Part shown: in pieces, positions 25,342 to 35,683 of the stretch
How positions within the stretch are numbered: position 1 is the first letter of the stretch
Layout: every line of letters begins with the position of its first letter
Source: an uncultured Bacilli bacterium
GTDB lineage: Bacteria; Bacillota_I; Bacilli_A; RF39; UBA660
Direction: 5' to 3'
Assembly (NCBI GenBank): GCA_944332205.1
Contig: CALVJN010000008.1
Span: 1 to 57,002, forward strand
DNA length: 57,002 bases
Translations under genes and position numbers: made by a program
Notes under the pieces: model-generated
The model's database searches: none
Told to the model about the DNA's origin: nothing
Seen by the model: only the letters and a program-made list of their open reading frames with translations

Positions 25342-25574
25342 ATGATTCTATAAATAAATATGGAAAAAAATTAATTTTATAATATTGCACTACAGATATA
25401 AAAAAATTATGTTTAAATTATTTAGTGAATATTTGGCACAATATGATGTAATTTTCTTGTAATTGAATTTTTAGATTTCGTTTGTATTAACTAAATTAAT
25501 ATTGTTATAATTACTTATATACACTTAATAATAATTGTAAAATTATGCTTTTTACTTGTTATATTAATATAATC

Positions 25575-25603
25575 TTGTTTTTATTTTATACATTTAGTAT
25601 AAT
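25575..25603 (+). promoter_or_regulatory. Promoter of ftsA-ftsZ
   Basis: TTGTTT (25575-25580), a 17-nt spacer and TATAAT (25598-25603). The rest of the gap 25342-25574 shows no gene. Confidence 0.7.
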
Positions 25604-25629
25604 TGTTTATATAGTAGGAGCAAGGTTAT

Positions 25630-26871
25630 ATGAGGAATATATATACAGGGATAGATATTGGTAGTGATAATATTAAAATTGTTGTGGCTGAACTTATAAA
25701 AGATAAATTTTATGTTTTAGCCTCTACCTCAGTAAAATCTGTTGGTGTAAAAAGAGGATTAGTAGTTGATGAAGAAATGGCAACTAATTCTTTGCGCTTA
25801 GCTATTAATGAAATTGAAAAAACACTTGGTGTTAGGATAAATAAAGCAATAGTTGCTGTACCATCTAATAGTAGAAACCTATCAATTGTTGATGGAACAA
25901 TAAATATTTATAATGATGTAATTAACGGTAATGATATTGTTACACTTTTACAAGAATCTACTATCGACAAAATAGATTCAAATGATGAGTTAGTTTCTTT
26001 AATTCCTATTATGTTTTGTATTGATAATGATAAGTTTACAATAGATCCTAAAGGTGTGAAAGCAAGTAGTTTAAGCGTTAAAGCCTTAATGGCTACTGCT
26101 CCTAAAGAACAAATCCTTAATATTTTAAAAATATTTTCGAACGTTTCAGTTGAAGTTATTGATTTTACGTTTAGTTGCATAGGAGATTACTATGAGGTTA
26201 AGAGTAAAGATTGTGATTCTGTTTTGGGTGCAATAATAAATATCGGATATTCAAAAACAAATGTCTCAATTTTTAATAAAGGTATTATCATAAAAGATAG
26301 TATAATAAACCTTGGGAGTAAGAATATAGATAAAGATATTTCTTATATTTATGGTGTTGATTTGAATTCGGCAAAAGAATTAAAAGAAAAATTTTCATTA
26401 TCAAGTAGAAGATATGCTGACATAAATGAAGTCTTAGAATTTTCATTAAATGATAACGAGAAATTAACAATAAATCAATATGAAATAACAGAGATAGTTG
26501 AAGCTAGAATCGTCGAACTATTAAAACTTGCAAAAAAAGAAATAAATAACTTAACAAAAAGAAAAATTAGTTATATAATTGTTACAGGTGGTATAACAGA
26601 ATTAATGGGGTTTAGTTACGTAGTGGAAAACATTTTAGGAATAAATGCTTCAACATTTAATGACACTACAATTGGTATTAGAAATAATAAATATTCTAGT
26701 GCAATGGGTGTAATTAGATATTTTCATGATAAAATGAATTTAAGAGATAAAAATATTTCTTTGTTTGATGAGGATATGGTTGAACAAATGTTAAAAAACA
26801 AAAAAAGTATGTTAGAACTAACAGATGATACAATTATTAGTAAAATATTTGGATATTTTGCTAATAACTAA
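25630..26871 (+). CDS. ftsA: Cell division protein FtsA
   Basis: A 413-residue actin-like protein that tethers FtsZ to the membrane. The phosphate-1 loop is [15 protein letters not shown] at the N-terminus. The adenosine motif is [17 protein letters not shown] (about residue 318), and the FtsA-specific 1C subdomain spans about residues 80-165. The C-terminus ends in [13 protein letters not shown], an amphipathic helix expected to bind the membrane. AGGAG precedes ATG 25630. The gap of 13 nt to ftsZ, with a strong ribosome site in between, shows an operon. The usual upstream mur/divIB genes of the dcw cluster are absent here. Confidence 0.96.
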   Translation: MRNIYTGIDIGSDNIKIVVAELIKDKFYVLASTSVKSVGVKRGLVVDEEMATNSLRLAINEIEKTLGVRINKAIVAVPSNSRNLSIVDGTINIYNDVINGNDIVTLLQESTIDKIDSNDELVSLIPIMFCIDNDKFTIDPKGVKASSLSVKALMATAPKEQILNILKIFSNVSVEVIDFTFSCIGDYYEVKSKDCDSVLGAIINIGYSKTNVSIFNKGIIIKDSIINLGSKNIDKDISYIYGVDLNSAKELKEKFSLSSRRYADINEVLEFSLNDNEKLTINQYEITEIVEARIVELLKLAKKEINNLTKRKISYIIVTGGITELMGFSYVVENILGINASTFNDTTIGIRNNKYSSAMGVIRYFHDKMNLRDKNISLFDEDMVEQMLKNKKSMLELTDDTIISKIFGYFANN

Positions 26872-26884
26872 GGAGGTAAAAACA

Positions 26885-28000
26885 ATGTTTGGTGGATTAG
26901 AAATGGATCAATTAGCCAAAATTAAAGTTATAGGTATTGGTGGCGGTGGAGGAAATGCCATTAATAGCATGGTTGAAACCGGAGTAAAAGGTGTTGAATT
27001 TATTGCAGCCAACACTGATTTACAAGTTTTGAATACATCTAAAGCTGATGTTAAAATCCAATTGGGGAAAACAGGTTTAGGAGCTGGCGCTAAACCTGAA
27101 ATTGGAAAAGAAGCAGCTATGGAGGCTAAAAAAGAAATAGAAGAAGCTTTAAGCGGTGCTGATATGGTATTTATAACTTGCGGAATGGGTGGTGGAACAG
27201 GATCAGGTGCAGCTCCAATAGTAGCAGAAATTGCTCAAGCATTAGGTGCACTTACTGTTGCAATAGTTACTAAGCCATTTACTTTTGAAGGAAGAAAAAG
27301 AATGGAAAACGCATTAGCAAGTCTTGAAGAATTAAAAAAGCATGTTGACACACTTATTGTAATTCCAAATGATAGATTAAGAGAAATTATTGATAAAACT
27401 ACACCTATGTTAGAAGCTTTTAAAGAAGTCGATAATGTTTTAAGACGAGGTGTTCAATCAATTACAGATTTAATAGCTGTTGTTGGACTTGTTAATTTGG
27501 ATTTTGCCGATGTAAAAGCAGTTATGGAGAAATCAGGAAATGCTATTATAGGTATTGGTATTGGAATGGGAGAAGAAAGAGCGATTGAAGCTGCAAAGCA
27601 AGCAGTATCATCTCCTTTGTTAGAAACATCAATATCTGGTGCAACTGATGCAATCATAAATATAACTGGTGGCTTGAATTTAACATTATTTGAAGCAGAA
27701 CAAGCTGCCGAGGTAGTTAGAGCAGCAGCTAATACTGATATTAATACAATTTTCGGATCTGTTATTAATGAAAATTTAACAGATGAAGTTATTGTTACGG
27801 TAATAGCTACAGGATTTGATAAGAATAAAGATAAAGAACCATTGTATAATAAAGTTCAAACTTCTGATATGCAACCAACTAGAAGAATGAAAATAGAAAA
27901 TAATGAGCAATCACAATCAATTGAAAAATTATCTGATTCGGATGATGATGATGACAGTAAATATGAACTTCCACCATTTTTAAGAGATAGAAATTATTAG
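26885..28000 (+). CDS. ftsZ: Cell division GTPase FtsZ
   Basis: A 371-residue tubulin-like GTPase forming the division ring. Visible are [14 protein letters not shown] at the N-terminus, the tubulin signature [10 protein letters not shown] (about residue 105), NLDFADVK for the T7 loop region and a short acidic linker. The C-terminal peptide is [10 protein letters not shown], which binds FtsA and SepF, both encoded in this window. The start is ATG 26885 behind AAGGAGG; an upstream in-frame ATG at 26825 lies inside ftsA. The length is normal. Confidence 0.98.
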   Translation: MFGGLEMDQLAKIKVIGIGGGGGNAINSMVETGVKGVEFIAANTDLQVLNTSKADVKIQLGKTGLGAGAKPEIGKEAAMEAKKEIEEALSGADMVFITCGMGGGTGSGAAPIVAEIAQALGALTVAIVTKPFTFEGRKRMENALASLEELKKHVDTLIVIPNDRLREIIDKTTPMLEAFKEVDNVLRRGVQSITDLIAVVGLVNLDFADVKAVMEKSGNAIIGIGIGMGEERAIEAAKQAVSSPLLETSISGATDAIINITGGLNLTLFEAEQAAEVVRAAANTDINTIFGSVINENLTDEVIVTVIATGFDKNKDKEPLYNKVQTSDMQPTRRMKIENNEQSQSIEKLSDSDDDDDSKYELPPFLRDRNY

Positions 28001-28041
28001 AAATTTTGTAAATACCAAGATTTCTTTTTTTTACAAATTTC
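28000..28041 (+). terminator. Probable terminator after ftsZ
   Basis: GAAATTTTGTAAA (28000-28012) can pair with TTTACAAATTTC (about 28030-28041), leaving one bulged T; an internal run of eight T lies in the loop. It is weaker than the other terminators here. Confidence 0.4.
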
Positions 28042-28070
28042 TTTCTTTAATGATAAAAATCTTTATATTA

Positions 28071-28079
28071 TGTTATAAT
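28071..28079 (+). promoter_or_regulatory. Extended -10 promoter of ftsK
   Basis: TGT followed by TATAAT (28074-28079), 27 nt before the start codon. The -35 region is poor. Confidence 0.5.
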
Positions 28080-28105
28080 GTATATAAGAGATAGGAGTGT
28101 CATCA

Positions 28106-30388
28106 ATGGCAAAGAAAAAAAATAGAAAAGAAGAAAAGAAAAAAAAATTTGAATATAGTTTAGAATTGTATGGTATTGCCTTAATAATTTTGTCAATAAT
28201 GGCGTTTGGACCTGGTAAACCATTAGGATATATTGGAAAATTAGCAAGATGTTTTGCCATATTTCTGTTTGGAACATTGGATTGGCTATTTCTTGCAACA
28301 ATCTTTTTCCTTGGTGTTTATATTTTATTTAAAGGAAAAGCTCCTTCATTTTGGTCAACTAAATTCATTGGCCTTTTAATTGTAACAATTGGCATTTTAG
28401 TGTTTAGTCACCTTGAATATGTATCAGAAAACAATGGAAACGCTGCTTTGATTTTTGAGACTACAATAAATGATATTATGGCAACTTTTGAAAATATAAA
28501 GCAAGGAATTGCCTTTACTACTTATGGTAGTGGTATAATTGGATGTTCTCTTGCAACTTTATTTAATATATTATTTGATCAAGCAGGAACGAAAATTGTA
28601 TCTATTATTTTAATGATTACTGGAACATGTTTCTTTACTGGATTTTCAATAGTAGACTTAATAAAAACTGGATTTGAAAGAAGTAAAAAACTAATTCCTA
28701 AAAGTAAAAAACATAGTGATAAAATTAATGATAATAATGAAGAAAATAAAGAATCTGTCGTTATTATTAACGATAACAACTTACCAAAAGAAGAAGTTAA
28801 TGAACCAAAACTTGTAGTTTCAAGCATTGATGAATTAAAGCGAATGAATAACGAAGTAAAGGAAGTAAATGAAGAAGAAAATTCTATTCCCACAGTAAAT
28901 GAACAGCATATACAAAACAATAATTATATCCTTCCAACTTTATCTTTATTAAAACCACCAGAACGCAAAAAGAATCCTAATAGTCAAACAACTATTGAAA
29001 ATAATATAATAACATTAGAAAAAACTTTAAAAGATTTTGGTATTATTGGTAAAGTTGTTGAGGTTAATAGTGGCCCAACGGTAACCCAATATGAAATGGA
29101 GTTACAGACAGGAACTAAGTTAAGTAAACTCCTTAGCATAAATAGAGAAATTTCGCTAGCTCTTGCAAAACGTGATGTGAGAATACAAGCACCAATTCCA
29201 GGGAAAAGTACTGTTGGCGTTGAAATACCTAATGAAGTTATCTCGACAGTATCTTTACGTGAAATATTGGAAAATGCTCCACAAAATAAAATTAATAATA
29301 AACTTTTAGTTGCTTTAGGAAAAAATATTATGGGTAAAAGCTTATTTGCAGAAATAGACAAAGCGCCACATTTGCTTGTTGCTGGAGCTACTGGTAGTGG
29401 TAAATCTGTTTGTATAAACTGTATAATTGCTTCTATTCTTATGCGCGCTAAACCAGATGAAGTAAAGTTAGTTATGGTTGATCCTAAAAAAGTAGAACTT
29501 TCTATGTATAATGGCATTCCACATTTATTAATGCCAGTTGTTACAGATCCTAAAAAAGCAAGCGTTGCATTACAAAAAATAGTTTCGGAAATGGAACATA
29601 GATATGACTTATTTAGTGAAAAAAACGTAAAAAATATTGCAACTTATAATGCTTGGGTTGAAAAAGAAAATTCTGTTAGATCTAGTGAAGACAAAATAAA
29701 CAAAATGTATTATATAGTAGTTATTGTCGATGAGTTGGCTGATTTAATGCTTGTTGCTAGTAAAGAAGTTGAAGACTCAATTATGCGTATTACACAGATG
29801 GCAAGAGCAGCTGGTATCCATTTGATTGTAGCAACGCAAAGACCATCTACTGATGTAATAACAGGTGTAGTAAAAGCAAATATTCCATCACGTATTTCTT
29901 TTGCGGTTTCTAGTAGTATAGATTCAAGAACAATATTGGATATGACTGGTGCCGAAAAACTCTTAGGGAAAGGTGATATGCTGTTCTTACCAATGGGCGA
30001 AATCTCACCTGAAAGAATTCAAGGAGCTTATGTTTCTGATGATGAATTGGAAGCGTTGGTTAATTACACTGTTAATCAACAAAAAGCACAATATGATGAA
30101 AGATTTATGAATTTGACACATGCTAACGAACAAGGAAATGCTGGTGGTATGATAAAAGATCAAAATGAAGAATATGATGATCCACTTTACAATGATATTG
30201 TCGAATTTGTTATTACAACAGGAAAAGCCAGCGCATCTTTATTGCAAAGAAGGTTTAAATTAGGTTATAATAGAGCTGCTAGGTTAGTCGATTTGTTAGA
30301 GGAAAGAGGAATTATAGGACCTCAGAATGGATCAAAACCTAGAGAAGTTTTAGTTAAATTAGATAATAATCATGATGAAAATAACTAG
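28106..30388 (+). CDS. ftsK: DNA translocase FtsK/SpoIIIE
   Basis: A 760-residue septal DNA pump. A basic cytoplasmic start is followed by four membrane helices (about residues 20-190) and an Asn/Glu-rich linker. The motor has Walker A GATGSGKS (about 430), Walker B IVVIVDELADLM and the block ATQRPSTDVITGVVKANIPSRI. The C-terminal winged-helix gamma domain (ITTGKASASLLQRRFKLGYNRAARLVDLLEERGIIG) reads KOPS/SRS-type guide sequences. In a spore former the same protein family pumps the chromosome into the forespore. The start is ATG 28106; GTG 28097 overlaps the ribosome site TAGGAG. M16 protease genes follow, as in Bacillus around spoIIIE. Confidence 0.96.
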   Translation: MAKKKNRKEEKKKKFEYSLELYGIALIILSIMAFGPGKPLGYIGKLARCFAIFLFGTLDWLFLATIFFLGVYILFKGKAPSFWSTKFIGLLIVTIGILVFSHLEYVSENNGNAALIFETTINDIMATFENIKQGIAFTTYGSGIIGCSLATLFNILFDQAGTKIVSIILMITGTCFFTGFSIVDLIKTGFERSKKLIPKSKKHSDKINDNNEENKESVVIINDNNLPKEEVNEPKLVVSSIDELKRMNNEVKEVNEEENSIPTVNEQHIQNNNYILPTLSLLKPPERKKNPNSQTTIENNIITLEKTLKDFGIIGKVVEVNSGPTVTQYEMELQTGTKLSKLLSINREISLALAKRDVRIQAPIPGKSTVGVEIPNEVISTVSLREILENAPQNKINNKLLVALGKNIMGKSLFAEIDKAPHLLVAGATGSGKSVCINCIIASILMRAKPDEVKLVMVDPKKVELSMYNGIPHLLMPVVTDPKKASVALQKIVSEMEHRYDLFSEKNVKNIATYNAWVEKENSVRSSEDKINKMYYIVVIVDELADLMLVASKEVEDSIMRITQMARAAGIHLIVATQRPSTDVITGVVKANIPSRISFAVSSSIDSRTILDMTGAEKLLGKGDMLFLPMGEISPERIQGAYVSDDELEALVNYTVNQQKAQYDERFMNLTHANEQGNAGGMIKDQNEEYDDPLYNDIVEFVITTGKASASLLQRRFKLGYNRAARLVDLLEERGIIGPQNGSKPREVLVKLDNNHDENN

Positions 30389-30407
30389 GCTTTTGCTTAG
30401 TTATTTT
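30378..30407 (+). terminator. Hairpin after ftsK
   Basis: A 10-bp stem AAAATAACTA (30378-30387) with TAGTTATTTT (30398-30407), plus a GC pair step, encloses a T-loop. It overlaps the stop codon. There is little T-run beyond the stem, so it may only partly terminate. Confidence 0.55.
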
Positions 30408-30432
30408 AATAAAAAAGAAAGAAGGTATATTA

Positions 30433-31158
30433 ATGCCAACAGCACATATTGAAGCTAAAAAAGAGGATATAGCACCAATTGTATTAATGCCTGGTGATCC
30501 ATTAAGAGCAAAATATATAGCAGATAATTTTTTAGAAAATGCTAAATTAATTAATTCAGTTAGGAACATGTATGGATATACTGGATTTTATAATGGTAAA
30601 AGAATAACAGTTTTTGCATCTGGAATGGGCATTGCAAGTATTGGTATATATGCTTATGAATTATACAAATTTTATGATGTTGATAAAATAATCAGAATCG
30701 GTACTTGTGGAACAAATAATAAAAATATAAAAATTTTAGACATAATTCTTGCAGAATCAGCATATAGTCTTAATCCGTTTCCATATCTTTTTGATGGTGA
30801 TGAAAAAAAAGAATATTTAGCATCAGCTTCACTAAATGAAAAAATAAAAGAAGTGGCAACTAATTCATTAATAAAAATAAATAGTGGGAGAATAATTACT
30901 AGTGATATTTTTGATCCCTATGTCGACTATGATAAATATATAAAAAAATATCCAGATTTTAATAGCTTTTTAGCAAATGAAATGGAAAGTTTTGCTCTTT
31001 TTTATTTAGCGTATAAATTAAAAAAGGAAGCTGCTTGTCTTTTAACAGTTGTTGATTCACCATTTGATAGTAAAAAACTTACTAGCGATGAGCGCCAGAC
31101 TTCACTTAATTTAATGATTAAATTAGCATTAAATGCAGCAACTTATTTAAATAAATAA
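30433..31158 (+). CDS. deoD: Purine-nucleoside phosphorylase, DeoD type
   Basis: A 241-residue hexameric-type phosphorylase that splits purine (deoxy)ribonucleosides into base and (deoxy)ribose-1-phosphate. Motifs are HIEAKKEDIAPIVLMPGDPLRAKYIA at the N-terminus with the phosphate-binding Gly-Asp-Pro, GMGIASIGIYAYEL, and FLANEMESFALF for nucleoside binding, followed by VVDSPF in place of the usual VSD. The length is typical. The start is ATG 30433 with GAAGG upstream. It sits between ftsK and the M16 pair and probably forms part of a house-keeping transcript. Confidence 0.94.
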   Translation: MPTAHIEAKKEDIAPIVLMPGDPLRAKYIADNFLENAKLINSVRNMYGYTGFYNGKRITVFASGMGIASIGIYAYELYKFYDVDKIIRIGTCGTNNKNIKILDIILAESAYSLNPFPYLFDGDEKKEYLASASLNEKIKEVATNSLIKINSGRIITSDIFDPYVDYDKYIKKYPDFNSFLANEMESFALFYLAYKLKKEAACLLTVVDSPFDSKKLTSDERQTSLNLMIKLALNAATYLNK

Positions 31159-31198
31159 ATTTAATTAATTTATCTATAATAAATAGTGAGGTGATAGC

Positions 31199-32464
31199 TT
31201 GAAATATGTAAAAAAAGAATTTGGATCGTATAACTTACATATGATACATACAGATAAATTTAAAACTATTACAATTGAAATAATATTTCAAAACAAAATA
31301 GAAAAAAAGAAAATAACTATTACGAATTTTTTAGCATCTATGCTTTCTTATTCTACAAAAAAGTTTCCAACTAAAAATAGTTTAATGTTACAAATGCAAG
31401 ATTTGTATTCAGTTAAATTATTTCCTAGTTGTTATAGAATAGGCAAATGCTATAATGTTGATTTTAATATGTGTTTTTTAAATGAGAAGTATACTGAAAT
31501 TGGCATGTATGAAAAATCACTTGAACTTTTAAAAAACATTATTTTTGATCCAAATGTTAATTTTGATTCATTTGATGAAACAAGTTTTAATATTGTAAAA
31601 AATGATGAAAAATCACAAATAGAAAGAATAAAAGAAGATCCTAGGAAATATTCTATTATTCGTATGCTTCAATCGTTAAATGAAAAAGAAGTATTTTCAT
31701 ATTCTGAATATGGTTATATAAATGATTTAGAAAAAATAACTCCAAATAATTTATATCAATTTTATAAAGAATTTATAAATAATAGCGTTATAGATATTTT
31801 CATAGTAGGAAATATTGATTTTAAAGAAACTGAAAATTTAATTAAAGACAAGTTTAAATTTAGAATATTTAAAAAATATAAAATTAATCCAGTTTTAAAT
31901 AACATAATAGCAAGGAAAAAAACACAAATTATTTTCGAAAAAGAAAAAACACTTCAATCAAAACTTAGTATTGGTTGTGTTATTAATAATATGACAAAAT
32001 TTGAGCGTGAATATGTTTTAAATATATATAATTTAATATTGGGAGCAACTGCTGACTCTAAGTTTTTTAAGAACATACGTGAAAAATATTCAATTTGTTA
32101 TTATATTTCATCTATTGGTAATAAACTTGATAATTTACTCATTATCACGTCTGGAATAAATAAAGAAAATTTTGATAAAACCTTTTCACTTATAAAAAAA
32201 GAAATGAATGATATACAGAATGGTATTTTTACAGATGAGGAAATTGAAAACGCAAAAAAATATTATTTATCATTATTAGAAGAAGCGTTAGATAATCCAA
32301 ATCAGATTATATCTTCATATTATGCTATGGACTTGTGGGAAGTTGATTCTCTTGAAAAAAGAAAAGTTGAAATAAACAAAGTAACAAGAGAAGATGTTAT
32401 TAATTTTTCAAAGAAAATTTATATCGACACAGTTTTCTTATTAGGAGGAGATAACAGTGATTAG
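31199..32464 (+). CDS. M16 peptidase-like protein, inactive subunit (YmfF/YfmF type)
   Basis: A 421-residue M16 family protein without the inverted zinc motif HxxEH, so it should be the inactive half of a pair with the next gene. In Bacillus the equivalent pair is associated with the 5-aminopentanol modification of elongation factor P. Typical M16 blocks remain (NFLASMLSYSTKKFP near the N-terminus, then LQSKLSIGC and YNLILGATADSKFFKNIREKYSICY). The start is TTG 31199 with GAGGTGAT upstream; no ATG fits. It overlaps the active subunit gene by 8 nt. Confidence 0.87.
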   Translation: MKYVKKEFGSYNLHMIHTDKFKTITIEIIFQNKIEKKKITITNFLASMLSYSTKKFPTKNSLMLQMQDLYSVKLFPSCYRIGKCYNVDFNMCFLNEKYTEIGMYEKSLELLKNIIFDPNVNFDSFDETSFNIVKNDEKSQIERIKEDPRKYSIIRMLQSLNEKEVFSYSEYGYINDLEKITPNNLYQFYKEFINNSVIDIFIVGNIDFKETENLIKDKFKFRIFKKYKINPVLNNIIARKKTQIIFEKEKTLQSKLSIGCVINNMTKFEREYVLNIYNLILGATADSKFFKNIREKYSICYYISSIGNKLDNLLIITSGINKENFDKTFSLIKKEMNDIQNGIFTDEEIENAKKYYLSLLEEALDNPNQIISSYYAMDLWEVDSLEKRKVEINKVTREDVINFSKKIYIDTVFLLGGDNSD

Positions 32465-33740
32465 TAAAGAATTAAAAGGTCTAGAACAAAAAGTTTATAT
32501 TGAAAAATTAAATAACGGATTGACAGTTTACTTAATACCTTTTAAAAATAGAAAAAATTATTATATAGAATATATTACTAAATTTGGAGCAGCTGTAAAT
32601 AAATTTATTCCTATAGGGAAAAAAAGCTTTAAAAAAGTACCTTATGGCATTGCACATTTTTTAGAACATAAGATGTTTGAACAAAAAACTGGCGAGACAC
32701 CATTTGAATTTTTTTCCAAATATGGTAGCGATGCCAATGCAGCTACTGGATATAAAGTAACATCGTATACGGTAGAAGGTACTAATGATATAGAAAAAAA
32801 TTTAGATTATTTGCTTACATATGTTAATAGCCCTTATTTTACTAATGAAAATGTTGATAAAGAGAAAAATATAATAATTGAAGAAATAAATATGTACAAT
32901 GATGAGCCAGAAGGAAAAATTTATCGTGAGAGTAGTAAAGCAATTTTTAAGTATCATCCAATGCGCGTAGATATTGGTGGAACAGAAGAAAGTGTTAATA
33001 GTATTACAAAAGAAGATCTTTATGACTGCTATAATTTATTTTATCAACCTAATAATATGTTATTATTTATTGGCGGAAATTTTGATATTGATAGCGTAAT
33101 TAATGTTATAAAGTCTAACAAAGATTTAAATAAAAATAAATTTAATCAACAAATAAAAATAAAAAACATAAATGAACCATTAAATGTCAATATACCATAT
33201 CGAAAATTAAAAATAAGTGGATTAATTATTCCAAAATTGATTCTAACATTAAAACTTTCAATAAAAGAGATTCCTAAAAATAAGCTTTATAACTATGTAT
33301 TAGCAGTTACTTTATTAACTAATATTCTATATGGTAGTTCTTCAAGATTCAGAGAAGAAGCTTTAAAATTAGGTATTATGTCTTTTTTTACTATTTCGAA
33401 AGCTATTATTGACGATTTCTTATTAGTAGAGTTTGCTGCAGAAAGTAAAGAACCTGAAAAGTTAGCAGCTATGGTAAAAGAATATTTTTTAAATCAGACT
33501 ATAGAAGATTTAGACTTAGAAAGAAATAAAAAAAGTTATATTGCAGGATTGGTATTAAGTTCTGATAGAGTTGTTTCTACTGTTAGTAATTTAGTAGATA
33601 CAGTTATAGATTATGGAGATATTATTCCTAATAAGATGGATATTATCAAAAGTATAAATTTAAAATACATTTTTTATGTTAAAGATAAAATTAATATTGA
33701 CAATTCTTCTCTTATCATCGCGTACCCTAAAAATAATTAA
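32457..33740 (+). CDS. M16 zinc peptidase, active subunit (YmfH/YfmH type)
   Basis: A 427-residue M16 metallopeptidase. The inverted zinc motif is HFLEH (in GIAHFLEHKMFE, about residue 70), and the downstream Glu ligand lies in IIEEINMYNDEPEGKIY about 75 residues later. The second half carries YGSSSRFREEALKLG, the typical partner-domain sequence. It is translated from GTG 32457 behind AGGAGGAG, coupled to the inactive subunit. The expected third gene of this module, a YmfI-like reductase, is not in the window, and neither is efp. Confidence 0.9.
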   Translation: MISKELKGLEQKVYIEKLNNGLTVYLIPFKNRKNYYIEYITKFGAAVNKFIPIGKKSFKKVPYGIAHFLEHKMFEQKTGETPFEFFSKYGSDANAATGYKVTSYTVEGTNDIEKNLDYLLTYVNSPYFTNENVDKEKNIIIEEINMYNDEPEGKIYRESSKAIFKYHPMRVDIGGTEESVNSITKEDLYDCYNLFYQPNNMLLFIGGNFDIDSVINVIKSNKDLNKNKFNQQIKIKNINEPLNVNIPYRKLKISGLIIPKLILTLKLSIKEIPKNKLYNYVLAVTLLTNILYGSSSRFREEALKLGIMSFFTISKAIIDDFLLVEFAAESKEPEKLAAMVKEYFLNQTIEDLDLERNKKSYIAGLVLSSDRVVSTVSNLVDTVIDYGDIIPNKMDIIKSINLKYIFYVKDKINIDNSSLIIAYPKNN

Positions 33741-33779
33741 ATCAATTGCAATAAAAACTCTTTTTTTATTAGTATAGTA

Positions 33780-33788
33780 TGATATAAT
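33780..33788 (+). promoter_or_regulatory. Extended -10 promoter
   Basis: TGA followed by TATAAT (33783-33788), 22 nt before the HerA-like gene. The -35 region is a T-run. Confidence 0.5.
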
Positions 33789-33809
33789 TAAAAAGAATAG
33801 GGTGATAAG

Positions 33810-35585
33810 ATGAATAATAGTATTGGTAAAATCATAAATATTGAAGAAAATATTGTTACTGTAAAAGTGGATATTAACATTTTAAACTATGGTAACCTTA
33901 TGAACATACATACTGTATTTGATGATGGTAAAAGAAAATTAATAGGGGAAATTTTAAAAGTTGATATTGAATATTTAAAAATAGCAATAGTTGGTGAGTT
34001 GAAAGACGGAATATTTATTCCGGGTATAAGTTTAAAGCCTAGTTTTTCTTCTATTATTAGAATTGTTACGAAAGAAGAATTATCATGCATTTTAGGCCCA
34101 CAAGATATAATTGACAATAATCAAATTGCTCTTGGAATATCTTCAGTCTATCCGGGATACAAAATAAACGTTGATGTTAATTCGTTTTTTAGTAATCATT
34201 TCGCAATTTTAGGTAATACTGGTTCAGGTAAGAGCTGTACTTTTGCTCGTATTGTTCAAAATATTTTTACAACATCAAAATATTTACCAGTTAATGCTAG
34301 TATTTTTGTTTTCGATGCTTATGGTGAATATAAAAACGCTTTCTCTTTTCTCCATGAGTTTAATACCGGCCTTAATTTTAAGTCTTATACAACAAATACT
34401 CAATATCCTGACACAGAACTTTTAAAAATCCCATTATGGCTTTTAGATGTCGACGATATTGCATTATTGCTAAATGCAGCAAGCCCATCTCAATTACCAA
34501 TAATTGAAAAAGCTCTTAAGTTAGTTCCTATATTAAAAGGAACAGGTGAAGAATCTACAAAAATAAAAAATGATATTATTGCTCGTGCAATTTTAGATAT
34601 TTTAAAAAGTGGAAAAGATTCGATAAAAATACGTGACCAAGTTACTGCTGTATTATCAACATTTAATACAGACCTGCTTAATTTAAATAGTCAAATTATT
34701 CAACCTGGGTATATCAGAACACTAAAGCAATGTATATATGTCGATAACTCAGGTAAAATGCAAGAAATGGAATTAGTTGTTAATTTTATTAGTACTTTTG
34801 TAATTGAAGGATTTGAAATACCAAATCCTAAAGGTGATGTTCAATATGAACTTTCAGATTTAGAATTAGCCTTGAATTTTGCTCTTATATCAGAGGGGAT
34901 TTTAAAAAGTGACAAAGTTTTTGACTATGCAAATGTATTATCTGTTAGGTTGCATTCTTTAGTTAATAGTGACTATGCAGAATATTTTAAATATGACAAG
35001 ATGGTTACTATAAATGGTTATATCAGAGATCTATTAACAACTTTTGATGGTAAAAAAGCTCAACTAATAGATTTTAATATTAATTATGTTGATGATAGAT
35101 TAGCAAAAGTTATGACAAAGATAATATCAAAAATTTTGTTTGATTTTTCTGCTAATAATGAAAATAGAGGAAAATTTCCTTTTCATATAATTATTGAAGA
35201 AGCACATAGATATGTGCAAAATGATAAAGATGTTGAACTATTAGGTTATAATATTTTTGATAGAATCACAAAAGAAGGAAGAAAATATGGTGTAATTTTA
35301 GGACTTATTACTCAAAGACCAAGTGAGCTTAGTGAAACAAGTATTTCGCAGTGTTCTAATTTCTTAGTGCTGCGTACTTTACATCCTAAAGATTTACATT
35401 ATATTAAAGAAATGGTTCCTAATGTTAGTGATGAGATTTTAGCAATTTTAAAAACACTGCAGCCAGGTAGTGCGATTGCATTTGGTAGTGCATTTAAAGT
35501 TCCTGTTTCTTTAAAAATGAATAAACCAGATCCAGAACCTTATAGTAGTAATAGTAATATAGCTAAAATTTGGTATGCATTATAA
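33810..35585 (+). CDS. HerA-like hexameric ATPase/helicase
   Basis: A 591-residue protein of the HerA/FtsK-like ATPase group. An N-terminal HAS-type barrel (about residues 1-115; GKIINIEENIVTVKVD, GEILKV) is followed by the motor with Walker A LGNTGSGKSCTF (about 138), Walker B FHIIIEEAHRYV (about 462), sensor GLITQRPSELSE and a C-terminal RTLHPKDLHYIKEMVP block. HerA works with the nuclease NurA in archaeal end resection, and in bacteria with SIR2 or other effectors in defence. Here no nuclease or SIR2 gene is adjacent. GGGTGAT precedes ATG 33810. Confidence 0.87.
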   Translation: MNNSIGKIINIEENIVTVKVDINILNYGNLMNIHTVFDDGKRKLIGEILKVDIEYLKIAIVGELKDGIFIPGISLKPSFSSIIRIVTKEELSCILGPQDIIDNNQIALGISSVYPGYKINVDVNSFFSNHFAILGNTGSGKSCTFARIVQNIFTTSKYLPVNASIFVFDAYGEYKNAFSFLHEFNTGLNFKSYTTNTQYPDTELLKIPLWLLDVDDIALLLNAASPSQLPIIEKALKLVPILKGTGEESTKIKNDIIARAILDILKSGKDSIKIRDQVTAVLSTFNTDLLNLNSQIIQPGYIRTLKQCIYVDNSGKMQEMELVVNFISTFVIEGFEIPNPKGDVQYELSDLELALNFALISEGILKSDKVFDYANVLSVRLHSLVNSDYAEYFKYDKMVTINGYIRDLLTTFDGKKAQLIDFNINYVDDRLAKVMTKIISKILFDFSANNENRGKFPFHIIIEEAHRYVQNDKDVELLGYNIFDRITKEGRKYGVILGLITQRPSELSETSISQCSNFLVLRTLHPKDLHYIKEMVPNVSDEILAILKTLQPGSAIAFGSAFKVPVSLKMNKPDPEPYSSNSNIAKIWYAL

Positions 35586-35625
35586 ATTTACTATGTAAAA
35601 TAGTAAAATGTATATAAAATAAGTC

Positions 35626-35654
35626 TTTAAAAAAAATATTGTTTGTGATAGAAT
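35626..35654 (+). promoter_or_regulatory. Possible promoter of sepF
   Basis: TTTAAA (35626-35631), a 17-nt spacer and TAGAAT (35649-35654) with extended TGA. An 8-bp inverted repeat (35587-35594 with 35600-35607) without a T-run lies between the genes. Confidence 0.4.
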
Positions 35655-35683
35655 AATAAATATAGATAATTGGAGGATAAAAA

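Noticed and set aside
28984..29517. 177-codon minus-strand frame inside ftsK
   Set aside because: Antisense to the highly conserved motor domain; no ribosome site or recognisable product.
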